This document shows, in pieces, positions 32,013-41,500 of a DNA stretch of 64,000 nucleotides (positions are counted from its first letter, which is position 1; each line of letters starts with the position of its first letter). The stretch is taken from contig CAWGHD010000002.1 of the NCBI GenBank assembly GCA_963822295.1, positions 1,240,001 through 1,304,000 on the forward strand, given 5' to 3'. The notes under the pieces were generated by a model. The model did no database searches. It was not told the origin of the DNA and worked only from the letters and a program-made list of their open reading frames with translations. The position numbers were made by a program, and so were the translations under genes. The stretch is from VRUE01 sp963822295 (lineage in GTDB: Bacteria > Actinomycetota > Thermoleophilia > Solirubrobacterales > 70-9).

Positions 32013-32704
32013 TCGATCGCCGTGCCCTTGCTGCCCCCGCCCGGGGCCTTGCTGTCCGTCGGGGGAGGCGCCCCGCCTGTCGCGATTTCGTCGGGGAGTT
32101 TGGCGCTTTCCTTCGAGTATTCGCCAGGGCTTTTTTCTTCCAGTTCCTGAAGCGCCTCGTCGCTGGCTTCAACCGGCCCGCCACCCTGGCCGCCCGTCGT
32201 CAGCGCCGCCGCGTCGTCGGCCTTCCTCGCGCTCTTGGACGGGGCGGCGGCCTTCTTCGGCGCCGCCTTTCTCTTCGGCACCGCCTTCTCCGCGGTCGGC
32301 TCGCTCTCATTCCCCTGCTTCGCTTCGACGCCGGGGACCACGACCTGGGCCGGGGCCGCGTCGCCGCTTCCGTCCCCCCTGCCGATCAGCACCCCGACCA
32401 GGAGCATCAGCCCGAGCACGGCGATGCCGCCGACCGCGGCGAGCGGCGCGTAGTCGCGCTGCGGCCTCTCGCCGCCCTCCGCCACGTTCGGGGCGGGCGC
32501 CGCCTGCGGCTGCGGCCTGCCGTTCTCGGCGCCGTGGGCTCGGTCGGAGCCGAGCTGCCTGCGGAAATCGATCCGCGGGCCGCCGCGACGCTCGCCGCAG
32601 TTGAGGCAGTAGCGCTGGTCGGCGGCGAGCGCGGCGCCGCAGGCACGGCAGGGCTCGCCCGCATTGCCGAGGATCCGGGTCGGCTGCTCGGACCGCTCGC
32701 TCAT
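32009..32704 (-). CDS. zinc-ribbon membrane protein with Lys/Ala-rich outer tail
   Basis: A 231-residue protein. An N-terminal zinc ribbon CRACGAAL...CLNCGERRGG lies in the cytoplasm, a single helix AAVGGIAVLGLMLLVGVLIG spans the membrane at about 88-107, and the remainder is a disordered outer tail rich in Lys, Ala, Ser and Glu. The layout resembles the TFIIB-type zinc-ribbon membrane proteins that partner with ABC systems or secretion. Overlaps its neighbours by 4 bases each side. Confidence 0.78.
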   Translation of the reverse strand: MSERSEQPTRILGNAGEPCRACGAALAADQRYCLNCGERRGGPRIDFRRQLGSDRAHGAENGRPQPQAAPAPNVAEGGERPQRDYAPLAAVGGIAVLGLMLLVGVLIGRGDGSGDAAPAQVVVPGVEAKQGNESEPTAEKAVPKRKAAPKKAAAPSKSARKADDAAALTTGGQGGGPVEASDEALQELEEKSPGEYSKESAKLPDEIATGGAPPPTDSKAPGGGSKGTAIE

Positions 32705-33450
32705 TCTTCCTCGAAGCCGGGCAGGGTCGGGAACTTGGTCACGGTCACCTCGGCGCCGCCCGGGTCGCCGATGAAGTAGATGTTGTAGGCGAGCGGCTTC
32801 GGCTCGGCCTTGAGCCGTTCGATCGCGCCGCGACCGGCGGCGACGACCCGGTCGCCCTCATGGGCCACGGCGTAGAGGAGCAGGCGCCCCTGGTCCTCGC
32901 CGCTCTCGTTGACGACGTTGCCGCCGGCGAGCAGGCCCGAGTACGGATCGCCGTCGATCTTCGGCGCGGTGAGCGAGATCGCCGGCGCCTCGCCCTTGAA
33001 TGGGACGCCCCCCTCCCCCACCGTCACCTTCACCGAGGCGGGCCTGGCGGTCGCCAGGACCTGGTCGTGCACCCACTCGACGTCGCCGCCCGCGGCGATG
33101 AACGGGACCGCGGCCAGGGCGGGCTCGATCCCCGGGATGTCGTTGCGGTAGACGCTCCTGCACTTCGCGTCGAGGACGTCGATCGCGATCGGGACATTGA
33201 CCAGGTCCCGGTCGGAGCCGTTGTGGAGGCCGACGACGACGGCGCTGCCGTTGACGTCGGTCAGGACCTGGGTCGAGGTGACCTCGACGTCCCTGCTGCG
33301 CCGGCTGATCTTCAGCCCCTCCTCCTGCTTGACCGGGCCCAGTTCCTCGCCGATCCTGGCGCTTTTGTCCTGGGTCGATTCGCAACCGGTGGCGACCAGA
33401 GCGACACCCGCGAGGGCGATCAGGGCGGGTGCGGCGCGCAGCGGCATCAT
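32701..33450 (-). CDS. lipoprotein of the second pst operon
   Basis: A 249-residue exported protein. Signal peptide with lipobox ALVATGCES (Cys at about 23), then an all-beta body. The stretch VEVTSTQVLTDVNGSAVVVGLHNGSDRDLVNVPIAIDV fits the FxLYD/DUF-like immunoglobulin-type fold in which surface lipoproteins compare ligand contacts; this is an inference. ATG at 33450 overlaps the pstB2 stop by 4 bases, so it is made with the transporter and could be a surface partner of PstS2. Confidence 0.78.
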   Translation of the reverse strand: MMPLRAAPALIALAGVALVATGCESTQDKSARIGEELGPVKQEEGLKISRRSRDVEVTSTQVLTDVNGSAVVVGLHNGSDRDLVNVPIAIDVLDAKCRSVYRNDIPGIEPALAAVPFIAAGGDVEWVHDQVLATARPASVKVTVGEGGVPFKGEAPAISLTAPKIDGDPYSGLLAGGNVVNESGEDQGRLLLYAVAHEGDRVVAAGRGAIERLKAEPKPLAYNIYFIGDPGGAEVTVTKFPTLPGFEEE

Positions 33451-34367
33451 CCGAACGCGCCCCCGACGTACTCCCGCGTGCGCTGCTCGCGCGGGGAGCC
33501 GAATACCTGCTCGGCGGGGCCGTACTCGACCAGATCCCCCAGGTACATGAAGCCGACGTGGTCGGCGATCCGCAGCGCCTGCTGCATGTTGTGGGTGACG
33601 ATGACGACGGCGACCTCGTCGCGCAGGCGGATGATCAGGTCCTCGATCACCTGGGTCGAGCGCGGGTCGAGCGCCGAGCAGGGCTCGTCGAGCAGCAGGA
33701 CCTCGGGCCGCGCCGCCAGCGCCCTGGCGATGCAGAGCCGCTGCTGCTGGCCTCCGGAGAGGCGCAGGGCGGGATGGTCGAGGGTCTCGCCGACCTCATC
33801 CCAGAGCCCGGCCCGGACCAGGGCGTCGGCGACCGGCGCCCGCAGCTCCTCCCGGCGCGGCCTTCCCGAGCCCTGCTCGCGGAGCGCGTAGGCGACGTTG
33901 TCGAAGACGCTCATCGGGAACGGGTTGGGCTGCTGAAAGACCATGCTCACCCGGCGGCGCAGAGAGGTCACCTCCATCGCGTCGATGTCCTCGCCGTCGA
34001 GGGTGATCCTGCCGCCGCGGATCGCCGTCGGCGTGATCTCCACCAGGCGGTTGAGCGAGCGCAGAAGGGTCGTCTTGCCGCAGCCCGAGGGCCCGATCAG
34101 GGCGAGGACCTCTCCCTGGCGGACCGGCAGGGTGACGCCGGCGACCGCGAGCTTCTCGCCGTAGGCGATCGTCACGTCTTCGGTGCGCATCCTTTCCACC
34201 TTCGGCGCCCGGCTCGGCTCACGGCGCCGCAGCGGCGAGGCGATTCCGATCGTCCCGGCGCCGTGCTGCGGCCCGGCGCCGTTGCCGGGGGACGGCGCCT
34301 GGACGACGGTCGGGTCGCTGTCGACGACGATGCGGCGAACCGGGGGCGGCGGGCTCAGCGGGTCCAT
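33447..34367 (-). CDS. pstB: phosphate ABC transporter ATP-binding protein, second copy
   Basis: A 306-residue PstB. Core motifs are GPSGCGKTTLLRSLNRL, MVFQQPNPFPMSVFDNVAY, LSGGQQQRLCIARALA, VLLLDEPCSALDPRS and VTHNMQQALRIAD. The first 60 residues are a Pro/Arg-rich extension of no known function, unlike that of the first copy. ATG at 34367 overlaps pstA2 by 13 bases. The two PstB copies are clearly diverged, so this is not a recent duplication. Confidence 0.96.
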   Translation of the reverse strand: MDPLSPPPPVRRIVVDSDPTVVQAPSPGNGAGPQHGAGTIGIASPLRRREPSRAPKVERMRTEDVTIAYGEKLAVAGVTLPVRQGEVLALIGPSGCGKTTLLRSLNRLVEITPTAIRGGRITLDGEDIDAMEVTSLRRRVSMVFQQPNPFPMSVFDNVAYALREQGSGRPRREELRAPVADALVRAGLWDEVGETLDHPALRLSGGQQQRLCIARALAARPEVLLLDEPCSALDPRSTQVIEDLIIRLRDEVAVVIVTHNMQQALRIADHVGFMYLGDLVEYGPAEQVFGSPREQRTREYVGGAFG

Positions 34368-35290
34368 GCGGCCTCCCGGCGCCGCGCCGCGCGGGCGACG
34401 ACGAGGTTGAGGACGATGACGAGCACGAGCAGGACGAAGGCGGCGAAGTACGCCTTCTCGGGCGCCAGGCCCTCTCCCGCCGGCGAGTTGTAATAGACGT
34501 AGCTGGTCAGGGTGCTGCCGGTGCCTCGCAGGAACCCGAAGGCGCTTCCGTCGGCGCCGTTCTGGATGTGAAGGGTCGCGCCGAGGAGGACGACGACGAT
34601 CGCGGTGTCGCCGGCGACCCGGCCCATCCCGAGGGCGGCACCGGTCCCGATCCCGGGCCGGGCGGCGGGCAGCAGGACGCGGCGGATGGTCGCCGCCTTC
34701 GTCTTGCCGAGCGCGTAGGACGCCTCGCGCACGTGCCCCGGGACCGCGTTGAGCGCCTCGCGGGTCGCGCCGACGACCAGCGGCAGCGCGATCAGAGCCA
34801 TCATCGAGGAGGCGGCGATGAACGAGCGGCCGAGGACCGCGCCGCCTTCGGCATCGAAGGTGAGGATGCCGAGCCACTGCTGCTGGAAGAAGACGAGGCC
34901 GAACATCGCGAGCACGATGCTGGGCGTGCCGGCGACGACCTCGACCGCCGATTCGACCGTCCGGGCGAGCCATTTCGGGCGGCCGTACTCGGTCAGCCAG
35001 ATCGCAATCGTCACCCCGAGCGGCGCGGCGATCAGCGTCGACAGCACCAGCACCACCGCGGTGCCGATCAACGGGTCCTTGACGCCGCCGCTCTTGGCCT
35101 GGTTGAGGGTCGAGTTCGGACTCTCGAAGAGCAACCCGAGGTCGAAGTACTGCGCCCCGCGGTAGGCCATGTAAATCAGAATTGCGGCGGCGATCGCGAT
35201 CAGCGCGAGGCCGGCGCCCCAGGCGGCGAAGTAGCCGAGCCGGTCCCGCATCGGCCAGCTGCCGACGCTGTCGATCGGCGCCGTGCTCAC
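34355..35290 (-). CDS. pstA: phosphate ABC transporter permease PstA, second copy
   Basis: A 311-residue permease with about six helices, such as LIAIAAAILIYMAYRGAQYF. The PstA features APLGVTIAIWLTEYGRP, the EAA loop REALNAVPGHVREASYALGKT and MGRVAGDTAIVVVLLG are present. Overlaps pstC2 by 4 bases at the start and pstB2 at the end. Confidence 0.95.
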   Translation of the reverse strand: MSTAPIDSVGSWPMRDRLGYFAAWGAGLALIAIAAAILIYMAYRGAQYFDLGLLFESPNSTLNQAKSGGVKDPLIGTAVVLVLSTLIAAPLGVTIAIWLTEYGRPKWLARTVESAVEVVAGTPSIVLAMFGLVFFQQQWLGILTFDAEGGAVLGRSFIAASSMMALIALPLVVGATREALNAVPGHVREASYALGKTKAATIRRVLLPAARPGIGTGAALGMGRVAGDTAIVVVLLGATLHIQNGADGSAFGFLRGTGSTLTSYVYYNSPAGEGLAPEKAYFAAFVLLVLVIVLNLVVARAARRREAAWTR

Positions 35291-36264
35291 GGCCGGATCC
35301 CGTATTTGCGCATCGGCTGCTTGGCGGCGAAGCCGGCCAGCGAGAGGAACATGCTGGAGACGAGCAGGACGGCGGCGAAGGCGAACAGGGTCTGCCCGAA
35401 GGGGACGACCGAGAGCCCCTCGACGTTCTCGACCAGGGCCGAGGCGAGCGGCCGGGTCGGCTCGAAAAAGAAGGTGACGCCGTCGATCGGGTTCGGCGCG
35501 AAGCTGGCCGAGCCGGCGACCATCGAGAGCATGATCGCCTCGCCGAGGGCCCGGGCCGTCGCCAGCACCGCGGCGGCGACGATCGCCGGGCGGGCGGTGC
35601 GGACGGCGATCGTCCAGGTCACCCGCCAGCGGTTGGCGCCGAGCGCCGAGGCCCCCTCGGTCCAGCTGCGCGGGACGGCGCGCAGCGCGTCGACCACGAT
35701 CGCGATCATGATCGGCACGATCATCACGGTCAGGATCGCGATCCCGACCGCGATGCAGGCGCCGTCGAGCTGGACCACGTTGGAGACCGATTCCTCGCGC
35801 TCGACGCTGATCAGCGTCTCACCGACCCAGGGGACGATGACGAGGATCCCGATCAGCCCGTAGACGACCGACGGCACCGCGGCCAGCAGCCTGACGACCG
35901 GCTCGAGGACCCGGTTGACCCGGGGCGGCGCGAACTCGACGATGAAGATCGCCGCGAAGAGGGCGAAGACGATCCCGATCAGGACCGCGCCGGCGGTGAC
36001 GACGAAGGTCCCCCAGAGCAGCGGCCAGGCGTGCATCGTGTACACGTAATCCGCCGGGTTGGCGGGCGAGGCGAAGATGTCTTCGAGCTGCAGGTCGACG
36101 TCGCCCCCGGCCCCGAACCAGGCGAGCCCGTTGGCGGCGAACGAGGGCCACGCCTTGACGAAGACGAAGCCGATCATCCCGGCGATGATCACCAGGACCA
36201 GACATGCAACCGCGCCGAGGATCTTCTCGACGCGGTCGTCACTCCAGGTGGCCTTGCCGGGCAC
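35287..36264 (-). CDS. pstC: phosphate ABC transporter permease PstC, second copy
   Basis: A 325-residue permease. VRLLAAVPSVVYGLIGILV and the EAA loop VDALRAVPRSWTEGASALGAN identify the family, with FAAIFIVEFAPP in the usual place. GTG start at 36264 overlaps the pstS2 stop by a single base (TAGTG). An extracellular loop (residues 35-65) is Trp/Ala-rich, unlike copy 1. Confidence 0.95.
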   Translation of the reverse strand: MPGKATWSDDRVEKILGAVACLVLVIIAGMIGFVFVKAWPSFAANGLAWFGAGGDVDLQLEDIFASPANPADYVYTMHAWPLLWGTFVVTAGAVLIGIVFALFAAIFIVEFAPPRVNRVLEPVVRLLAAVPSVVYGLIGILVIVPWVGETLISVEREESVSNVVQLDGACIAVGIAILTVMIVPIMIAIVVDALRAVPRSWTEGASALGANRWRVTWTIAVRTARPAIVAAAVLATARALGEAIMLSMVAGSASFAPNPIDGVTFFFEPTRPLASALVENVEGLSVVPFGQTLFAFAAVLLVSSMFLSLAGFAAKQPMRKYGIRP

Positions 36265-37079
36265 TAGCGCAGCGGCACCCAGTTACTCGCGACCAGCGAC
36301 TGGGCGGTCGGGTCGCTGCGGACGAAGTTGATGAACTCCTTGGCGATCCCGGTCGCCCCACCGCGGGTCACGAGGTAGAAGTTACGACTGCCCGCGTACT
36401 GGCCCGACTTGGCGTTGCGCAGGGTGCAGGGGACGCCCTGGTAGGGGACGTTGTGCAGGCCGGCGGCGTAGTGGAAGGAGGCATAGCCGATCGCGTTCGG
36501 GTCGGATTTGATCGCCTGCGCCTGGAGGCCGTTGGACGATTTCGTCGTCGCGCTGCCGGCGACCCTCAGGGTCTGCCCCATGAAGATGTTCTGGAAGGCG
36601 TCCTGCGTTCCGGAGGCGGCGGTGCGGACGACGAGGTCGATCGGCCCCGTCGCGGTCGCCCCCGGGACCTGGCTCCAGCTGCGGATCCGGCCGGCGAAGA
36701 TGTCCTGGATCTGGGTCTGGCTCAGGCTGGGGACGGGATTCGACCTGTTGGTGACGACGCAGACCGCGTCGCGGGCGATCTTGTTGAAGACGATGCCGCC
36801 GGGATCGGCCGGTTTCGGGTCGCGGGAGGACATCCCGAGCGTCACCCGGCCTCGGGAGACGTCGGTGATGCCGATGTCGGAGCCTCCCTGGAGGATCACG
36901 AACTTGACCTCGCCCTTGTTGCCGGGCTGGTTGACGAAGGCCTTGGCGAGCTTGGTCGCAAGCGGGGCGATCGAGGTCGAGCCGCTCATCGTGATCGTCG
37001 CGGCGGTGGCCGAGGCTGTGGCGGTCAGCGAGGCGCATGCGAACAGCGCGCCGAGCACAAGCAAACGGGTGCGGGTCAT
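36264..37079 (-). CDS. pstS: phosphate-binding protein PstS, second copy (secreted, no lipobox)
   Basis: A 271-residue PstS. Signal peptide MTRTRLLVLGALFACASL then TATASATAA cleavage region with no lipobox, unlike the first copy, so it may be free or otherwise anchored. Binding motifs are TMSGSTSIAPLATKLAKAF, LQGGSDIGITDVSRGRVTLGMSSR and RTAASGTQDAFQN. ATG at 37079 is preferred to a longer frame that would pass through the repeat array. Divergent from the regulator at 37278. The shorter, simpler form may serve a different phosphate range. Confidence 0.94.
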   Translation of the reverse strand: MTRTRLLVLGALFACASLTATASATAATITMSGSTSIAPLATKLAKAFVNQPGNKGEVKFVILQGGSDIGITDVSRGRVTLGMSSRDPKPADPGGIVFNKIARDAVCVVTNRSNPVPSLSQTQIQDIFAGRIRSWSQVPGATATGPIDLVVRTAASGTQDAFQNIFMGQTLRVAGSATTKSSNGLQAQAIKSDPNAIGYASFHYAAGLHNVPYQGVPCTLRNAKSGQYAGSRNFYLVTRGGATGIAKEFINFVRSDPTAQSLVASNWVPLR

Positions 37080-37146
37080 CTGGGTCGCTCCTGAGACGGT
37101 TCGGTTATCTATCCCGGCCAGTCTCGGATCGATGGCGCCCCACAAA

Positions 37147-37190
37147 GTGAACGCGGCGTAACTGTTTGGAGAAAAACTGGTTACCGGGCG
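37147..37190 (-). promoter_or_regulatory. PHO-box-like array before pstS (second pst operon)
   Basis: Units in 11-base phase: GTGAACGCGGC, GTAACTGTTTG, GAGAAAAACTG, GTTACCGGGCG. Same orientation as the arrays at pstS1 and the regulator at 27172. It ends 68 bases upstream of the pstS2 ATG. Confidence 0.62.
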
Positions 37191-37203
37191 CGCGTCCGCC
37201 GCC

Positions 37204-37258
37204 GTTATCCAAATCTTCTCCAGATCGATACAACGAGTTCACCGCCCGTAAACCGATC
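37204..37258 (+). promoter_or_regulatory. PHO-box-like repeats before the receiver-less regulator at 37278
   Basis: GTTCACCGCCC and GTAAACCGATC start 11 bases apart at 37237 and 37248; a GTTATC at 37204 is in the same phase (33 bases earlier) and GATAC at 37227 one off. The GTTCACC heptamer equals the Streptomyces PHO-box unit. Orientation fits the plus-strand regulator, 20 bases upstream of its GTG. Confidence 0.55.
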
Positions 37259-37277
37259 TCGGCGAGGCTGCCGGATC

Positions 37278-37622
37278 GTGCATCGCGTGTCGGCGGCCTC
37301 CCGCCCGAACAGCCAGAGCAGGACGATCGCCAATCTCGAGATCCGCCCGGCCGAGCTGCAGGTCCTCGCCGACGGACAGCGCTCGGGCCTCACCGTGCGC
37401 GAGTTCGAGCTCTTCCTGCTCCTCTCCGACCGCATCGACAGCGTCGTCCAGCGGCCGCAGATCTACGAGCTGATGTGGGGCGGCGAGATGCCGCGCCGCG
37501 ACCGCTCGGTCGACGTCCTCGTGCGCAAGGTGCGCGGCAAGCTGGAGGCCGTTGCGCCCGGCTGGCGCTACATCCACACCCACTTCGGCATCGGCTACCG
37601 CTTCACCCCCGAAGAGCTCTAG
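37278..37622 (+). CDS. PhoB-type DNA-binding protein without receiver domain (divergent from pstS2)
   Basis: A 114-residue protein with only the OmpR/PhoB winged helix: LTVREFELFLLLSDR, RPQIYELMWGG, DRSVDVLVRKVRGKL and HTHFGIGYRF. It is nearly the same size as the regulator at 27172, and shares its DRSVDV helix and HTH-wing motif, so they are likely paralogues. GTG start at 37278 or a later site; the conserved part begins with IANLEIRPAELQV. Divergent from pstS2 across a 198-base region that holds repeat arrays for both. It probably controls the second pst operon. Confidence 0.88.
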   Translation: MHRVSAASRPNSQSRTIANLEIRPAELQVLADGQRSGLTVREFELFLLLSDRIDSVVQRPQIYELMWGGEMPRRDRSVDVLVRKVRGKLEAVAPGWRYIHTHFGIGYRFTPEEL

Positions 37623-37684
37623 CTAAACCGCCACGTCCTCCGCTTCGCGTCCGGGCGTGACGGCTGCGCGCCGTATCGGCGACG

Positions 37685-37774
37685 CTCGCAGAGAATCAGA
37701 TTGCGATGCTCGCTCTGCGAGATTTCGTCGAGTGGCGACTTGGCGGGTCTATAGCCCCGGTATCTCGCCACTCG
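37685..37774. terminator. two hairpins between convergent genes
   Basis: The 160-base gap between the plus-strand regulator (ends 37622) and the minus-strand gene (ends 37782) holds a 9-pair stem CTCGCAGAG/CTCTGCGAG at 37685-37721 and a 10-pair stem CGAGTGGCGA/TCGCCACTCG at 37729-37774. The position suits a bidirectional terminator. Confidence 0.6.
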
Positions 37775-37781
37775 TCACGAG

Positions 37782-38510
37782 TCAGCCCAGAGCGCCGGCG
37801 TTGCCCTGGGCGCGGTTGAAGGCGCAGCGGAAGTTCTCGGGCTGGCCGACAGGTTTGCCGCCGGCGAAGCCGCCGTGGTCGCCGTTGTCGTAGACGGTCA
37901 CGTACTGGAGCGTTTCCGGCGCCGGGTCGGCCGGCACGGGGATCGGGTCGGGCTCCCCCGCCTTCGGGTCGCCGCGCGAGCCTTCGCTGACGCCCTGCGA
38001 GCCGGCCGCCCGGCCGCCGGAGGCGGTCGTCGTCAGCGTCGCGCTCATCTCGCGCCGGTCCTTGAGGCCGTCGGTCGCGTCGACGTCGGTCGAGGCGGTG
38101 ACCTCGTTGTCGTCGACCCTGCCGGCGAGCTTCACCCGCGGCGCGGCCCCGATCAGCTGCGCCGCGGTCGGCAGGTAGCCGCCCAGCTCGGCGCACTTCT
38201 GGGTCGCGAAGAAGAAGTCGTTCTTGCCGACGTCGTCCTTCTCCAGCGGGTAGGGGCTGGTCATCATGCAGACGGTCCCGATCCGCACCGTCTCCGGCGA
38301 GCAGCGGTCGAACACCTTCGACGGCAGGACGCTGGTCGGGAACTTCTTCTTCTTGTTCAGCCGCAGGATCCCGAACTTCTTCGGCGTCAGGCTCGGGCCG
38401 GGGAGGATCTTGGCGGCGATCGACTCGCCGGCGCCCGACATCACGAGCGCCCCGACGGAGAGGGCGAGCGCCGACCAGGCGACGAGGCCGAGCGTGCGGG
38501 GGTTGGTCAT
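37782..38510 (-). CDS. secreted hypothetical protein with lectin/formylglycine-type motif
   Basis: A 242-residue protein of unknown function. Signal or anchor helix LVAWSALALSVGALVMSG, then IAAKILPGPSLTPKKFGILR. The block around VCMMTSPYPLE, DFFFATQKCAELGGYLPTAA resembles the ATxxCAxLGGxLPT motif of C-type-lectin-fold (FGE-sulfatase and related) domains, with Cys residues that may pair. The C-terminus has a Gly/Asp-rich tail and FRCAFNRAQG. ATG at 38510 overlaps the upstream stop by 4 bases, so it belongs to the giant-protein operon. Confidence 0.65.
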   Translation of the reverse strand: MTNPRTLGLVAWSALALSVGALVMSGAGESIAAKILPGPSLTPKKFGILRLNKKKKFPTSVLPSKVFDRCSPETVRIGTVCMMTSPYPLEKDDVGKNDFFFATQKCAELGGYLPTAAQLIGAAPRVKLAGRVDDNEVTASTDVDATDGLKDRREMSATLTTTASGGRAAGSQGVSEGSRGDPKAGEPDPIPVPADPAPETLQYVTVYDNGDHGGFAGGKPVGQPENFRCAFNRAQGNAGALG

Positions 38511-41500
38511 CTTCGACTCCTTCGGGTTCGATCGGTGGCGAGGGCCGGCGCGGGGACCGGCTGCGTGCGGCGGCTGGCGCCGGGCCCGCCCCGAACCGAG
38601 GCGCCGGCAAGCGCCGCGAGCAGGACGAGCCCGAGCAGGTAGGGCGGGACCGTGAGACCGGTTTCGGCCGGGTGGTGGCGGGAGAAGGCCTTCGATTCCT
38701 CGATCGCCGCCTCCTCTTCGCGCTTTTCCTCGACCTGGTAGGTGCGCGCCGGGGCGCCGCCCGGCGGCAGCGGCCGCACTATCGGCGGCGGAGGCGGCGG
38801 CACGATCGCGGGCACCTGGGAGATCCCCAGCGAGGCCGGCGTGAGGAACGGCGGGGCGGCGGGTGGCGGCGGGCTCGGCGGCGGAGGCGGCGGGCTCGGC
38901 GCGGCTGCCGGCGGTGGCGGCGGGGCCACGGGCGGCGGTGGGGGCGGAGAGAACTCGACCGGCGGGCTCGACGGTGGGCTCGCCGGCGGTGGCGGCGGCG
39001 CCGGCGGGGGGGCGACGACGGCGGCGCGTTTGAAGCGGTCGGGGCGCAGCGGGCGCGTCCCGCAGGGGCGCTGGACGCTGCCGCCCAGCACCCTCACCTC
39101 TTCGGAGTACGAGAACCCGCCGGAGCTGATCGTGACCGTCGTCGAGCCGGCGTTGAAGGTGCAGAGCAGGCCGGAGGCGTTGTCGGTGACGACCTTGTCG
39201 TTTGCGTCCAGATGGGGCTTGCGCAGGTTGCTCGAGGCGGGGTCCTGGCGCACGAAGTCGGCGATGTCGGGGTCCGAGGAGGTGAAGCTGTACTCGGGGG
39301 CTATCCGCGCCGCGCAACCGGCCACCAGGCACTGGTCGGGCGGGAAGGAGACGTAGGGGCTGGCCCCGGACGGGTCCGGGTTGCCGGTGCCGGCCGAGGC
39401 GCGGCCCCAGCGGTCGCCGCCGCGCGGGCGGCGACCCAGGCCGCGGAAGAGCGCCGGCCGCGAGCGGCGCAGGAGGGTGCCGTCGGTCGCCTCCAGCGAG
39501 AGGTCTTCGATCAGTGGGATCAGCCGCACGCCGACCGGGGCGACGTTGGTCGCCGGATCGCGATTGGCGGCGTCGATCTCGGCGAGCAGGATCCCGCTGT
39601 CGCCGAAGAGCGAGTCCGCGACCTCGAGCCCGACCGCACCGGAGATCGGCGAGCGGTAGCCGAGCGTGCCGGTGCCGAAGCTGGGGATCGTCCGCCCGGC
39701 GCCGGCCGGGATCCGCATTGCCCTGTTCTCTTCGGGCCGGTCGAAGAAGTACGCGGAGGCGCCGCCGTCGACCAGCGCCCGCGCCACCTGGTCGCCGTCG
39801 GACGCCACGTTCAGCTTCGGGCTGAAGCCGGTGTTGAGGCTGCGGCTGCCCATCGCGATCGCCGGGACCCCCCGCGCCCTGGCGTCGGCGAGCACGGCTT
39901 CCAGCCAGGGCAACTGCGGCTCTTTCGGGTTCTGGTGCGGGTCGCTTGCCGCGAGCGACCCGAGCGAGTTGTCGATCACGATCACCCGCACCGTCCCCCC
40001 CGAACCCTCGCTGTCGAAGGCGTAATGGGTGCGGGCCTCGGAGACCGGGATGGCGCCCGGGATTCCGGCCGTCGAGATGCCGGCGAGCGCCGGGCCCGAG
40101 CCGAAGGGCGCCGGGAAGCCGGCGAAGGCCGACCGGAAGGCCGCTGCACCGACCGGGCTGGACACGTCGGCGGAGCCGAGCGCCGGGAAGACCGGCAGGC
40201 CGGGCCGGCTGCCGAGAATCTCCGCGTAGCGTTCGGCGTTGGGCCCGTCGAGCCCCGTCCTCACCCTGTTCCCCGTGTAGAGCAGCGCGCGCGGGCCGGA
40301 GCCGCCGAGCATCGCGCGAACCGAGTCGAGCGCCGCCGCCAGGGTCCGGTCGGGGCCGATCGACTGGGGCAGCAGGTCCGCGCAGGAGGTGTCGCACTCG
40401 GCGTTGCCGGCCACCGCCAGCCGCACCGGGCCGGCGGCCATCGGCACGGGTCGCACGCCGGTCGAGGAGGGGGCGGAGGCGGATTCGTCGCCGTAGCGGA
40501 AGATCGTCGCGGTGCGAACCGTCTCCCGGATCGAGCGGCCGATCCCGTTCCGCGCCGAGGAGCCGCGCCCGGCGGAGTCGGCGTCGCCGCTCCAGCCCCC
40601 CACCGCCCAGCCGCGTCCCGCCTCGTCGAGCAGCAGCGCCAGCACCGGGTCGCTCTTCAGCGGCCGGTCCTCGCTCGGGGAGACGAAGGCGGTCCGTTCC
40701 GCGTCTTCCCAGCCCAGGGCCGTCTCGCGAACGAGGTACCCGTCTCCGGGCAGGTTGAAGGGCGGCAGGATCGGCGGCGGGACCGTCGGGTCGGGTTCGG
40801 GAATGTCGTCGGCGGGCGGGTAGCCGAGCCTGGGGACGATCGAGAGCACCGCCCGCACCTCGGAGCCGGCCCTGATCGCGGCGGCCGCGATCGCCGTCGA
40901 GCCCGGCAGGGGCTGCTTGCTGAACTCCCAGGGGGAGCCCTGGCCGTCGCGCTCGATCACGATGTCGCGCCCGGCGGCAACCGCCCCGCCGTCGGGCAGC
41001 CCGGCGACCGCAAAGAGCTGCGGGTTACCGACGCGAACGGCGTCGAGCAACGCCTGGGCCGAGACGTCGACGTGCCAACTGCCCCCCTCGTTGACAAGCA
41101 GGTCCCCCCCGGCCGCGACGATCGCCTGGCTGCCGGCGAAGGCGATCGAGGTCAGGTTCGCTCCCTCGAAGCCGGGCGGCAGCGCCTCCTGGTCCCAGCT
41201 CTTCCCGTAGGAGAGCAGGGCGCCGCCCTTGCCCACCGCGTAGCCCCGCGACGGGTCGGCGGGGTCGAAGGCGATGTCCATGAGATTGCCCTCGAAGCCG
41301 ATCGGGATCCCCGGGTCCTGGACCCAGAGCTCGTCGGAGGCGTTCCACTGCCACATCGCGCCGACGTCGCCGACCGCGTGCGCGCGAGAGGGCTCGGGCC
41401 AGGCGACCGCGCGCAGGTTCGCCCTGTTGACGCTGCCGCTGGAGGAGAGCAGGAACTCGCGCTTCCAGCCGCGGCCGGGCACGTAACGGGCCACGCCCCC

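Noticed and set aside
37623..37784. A small RNA or CRISPR-like repeat in the convergent gap
   Set aside because: Only two unrelated hairpins are present and the location between two convergent genes fits termination.
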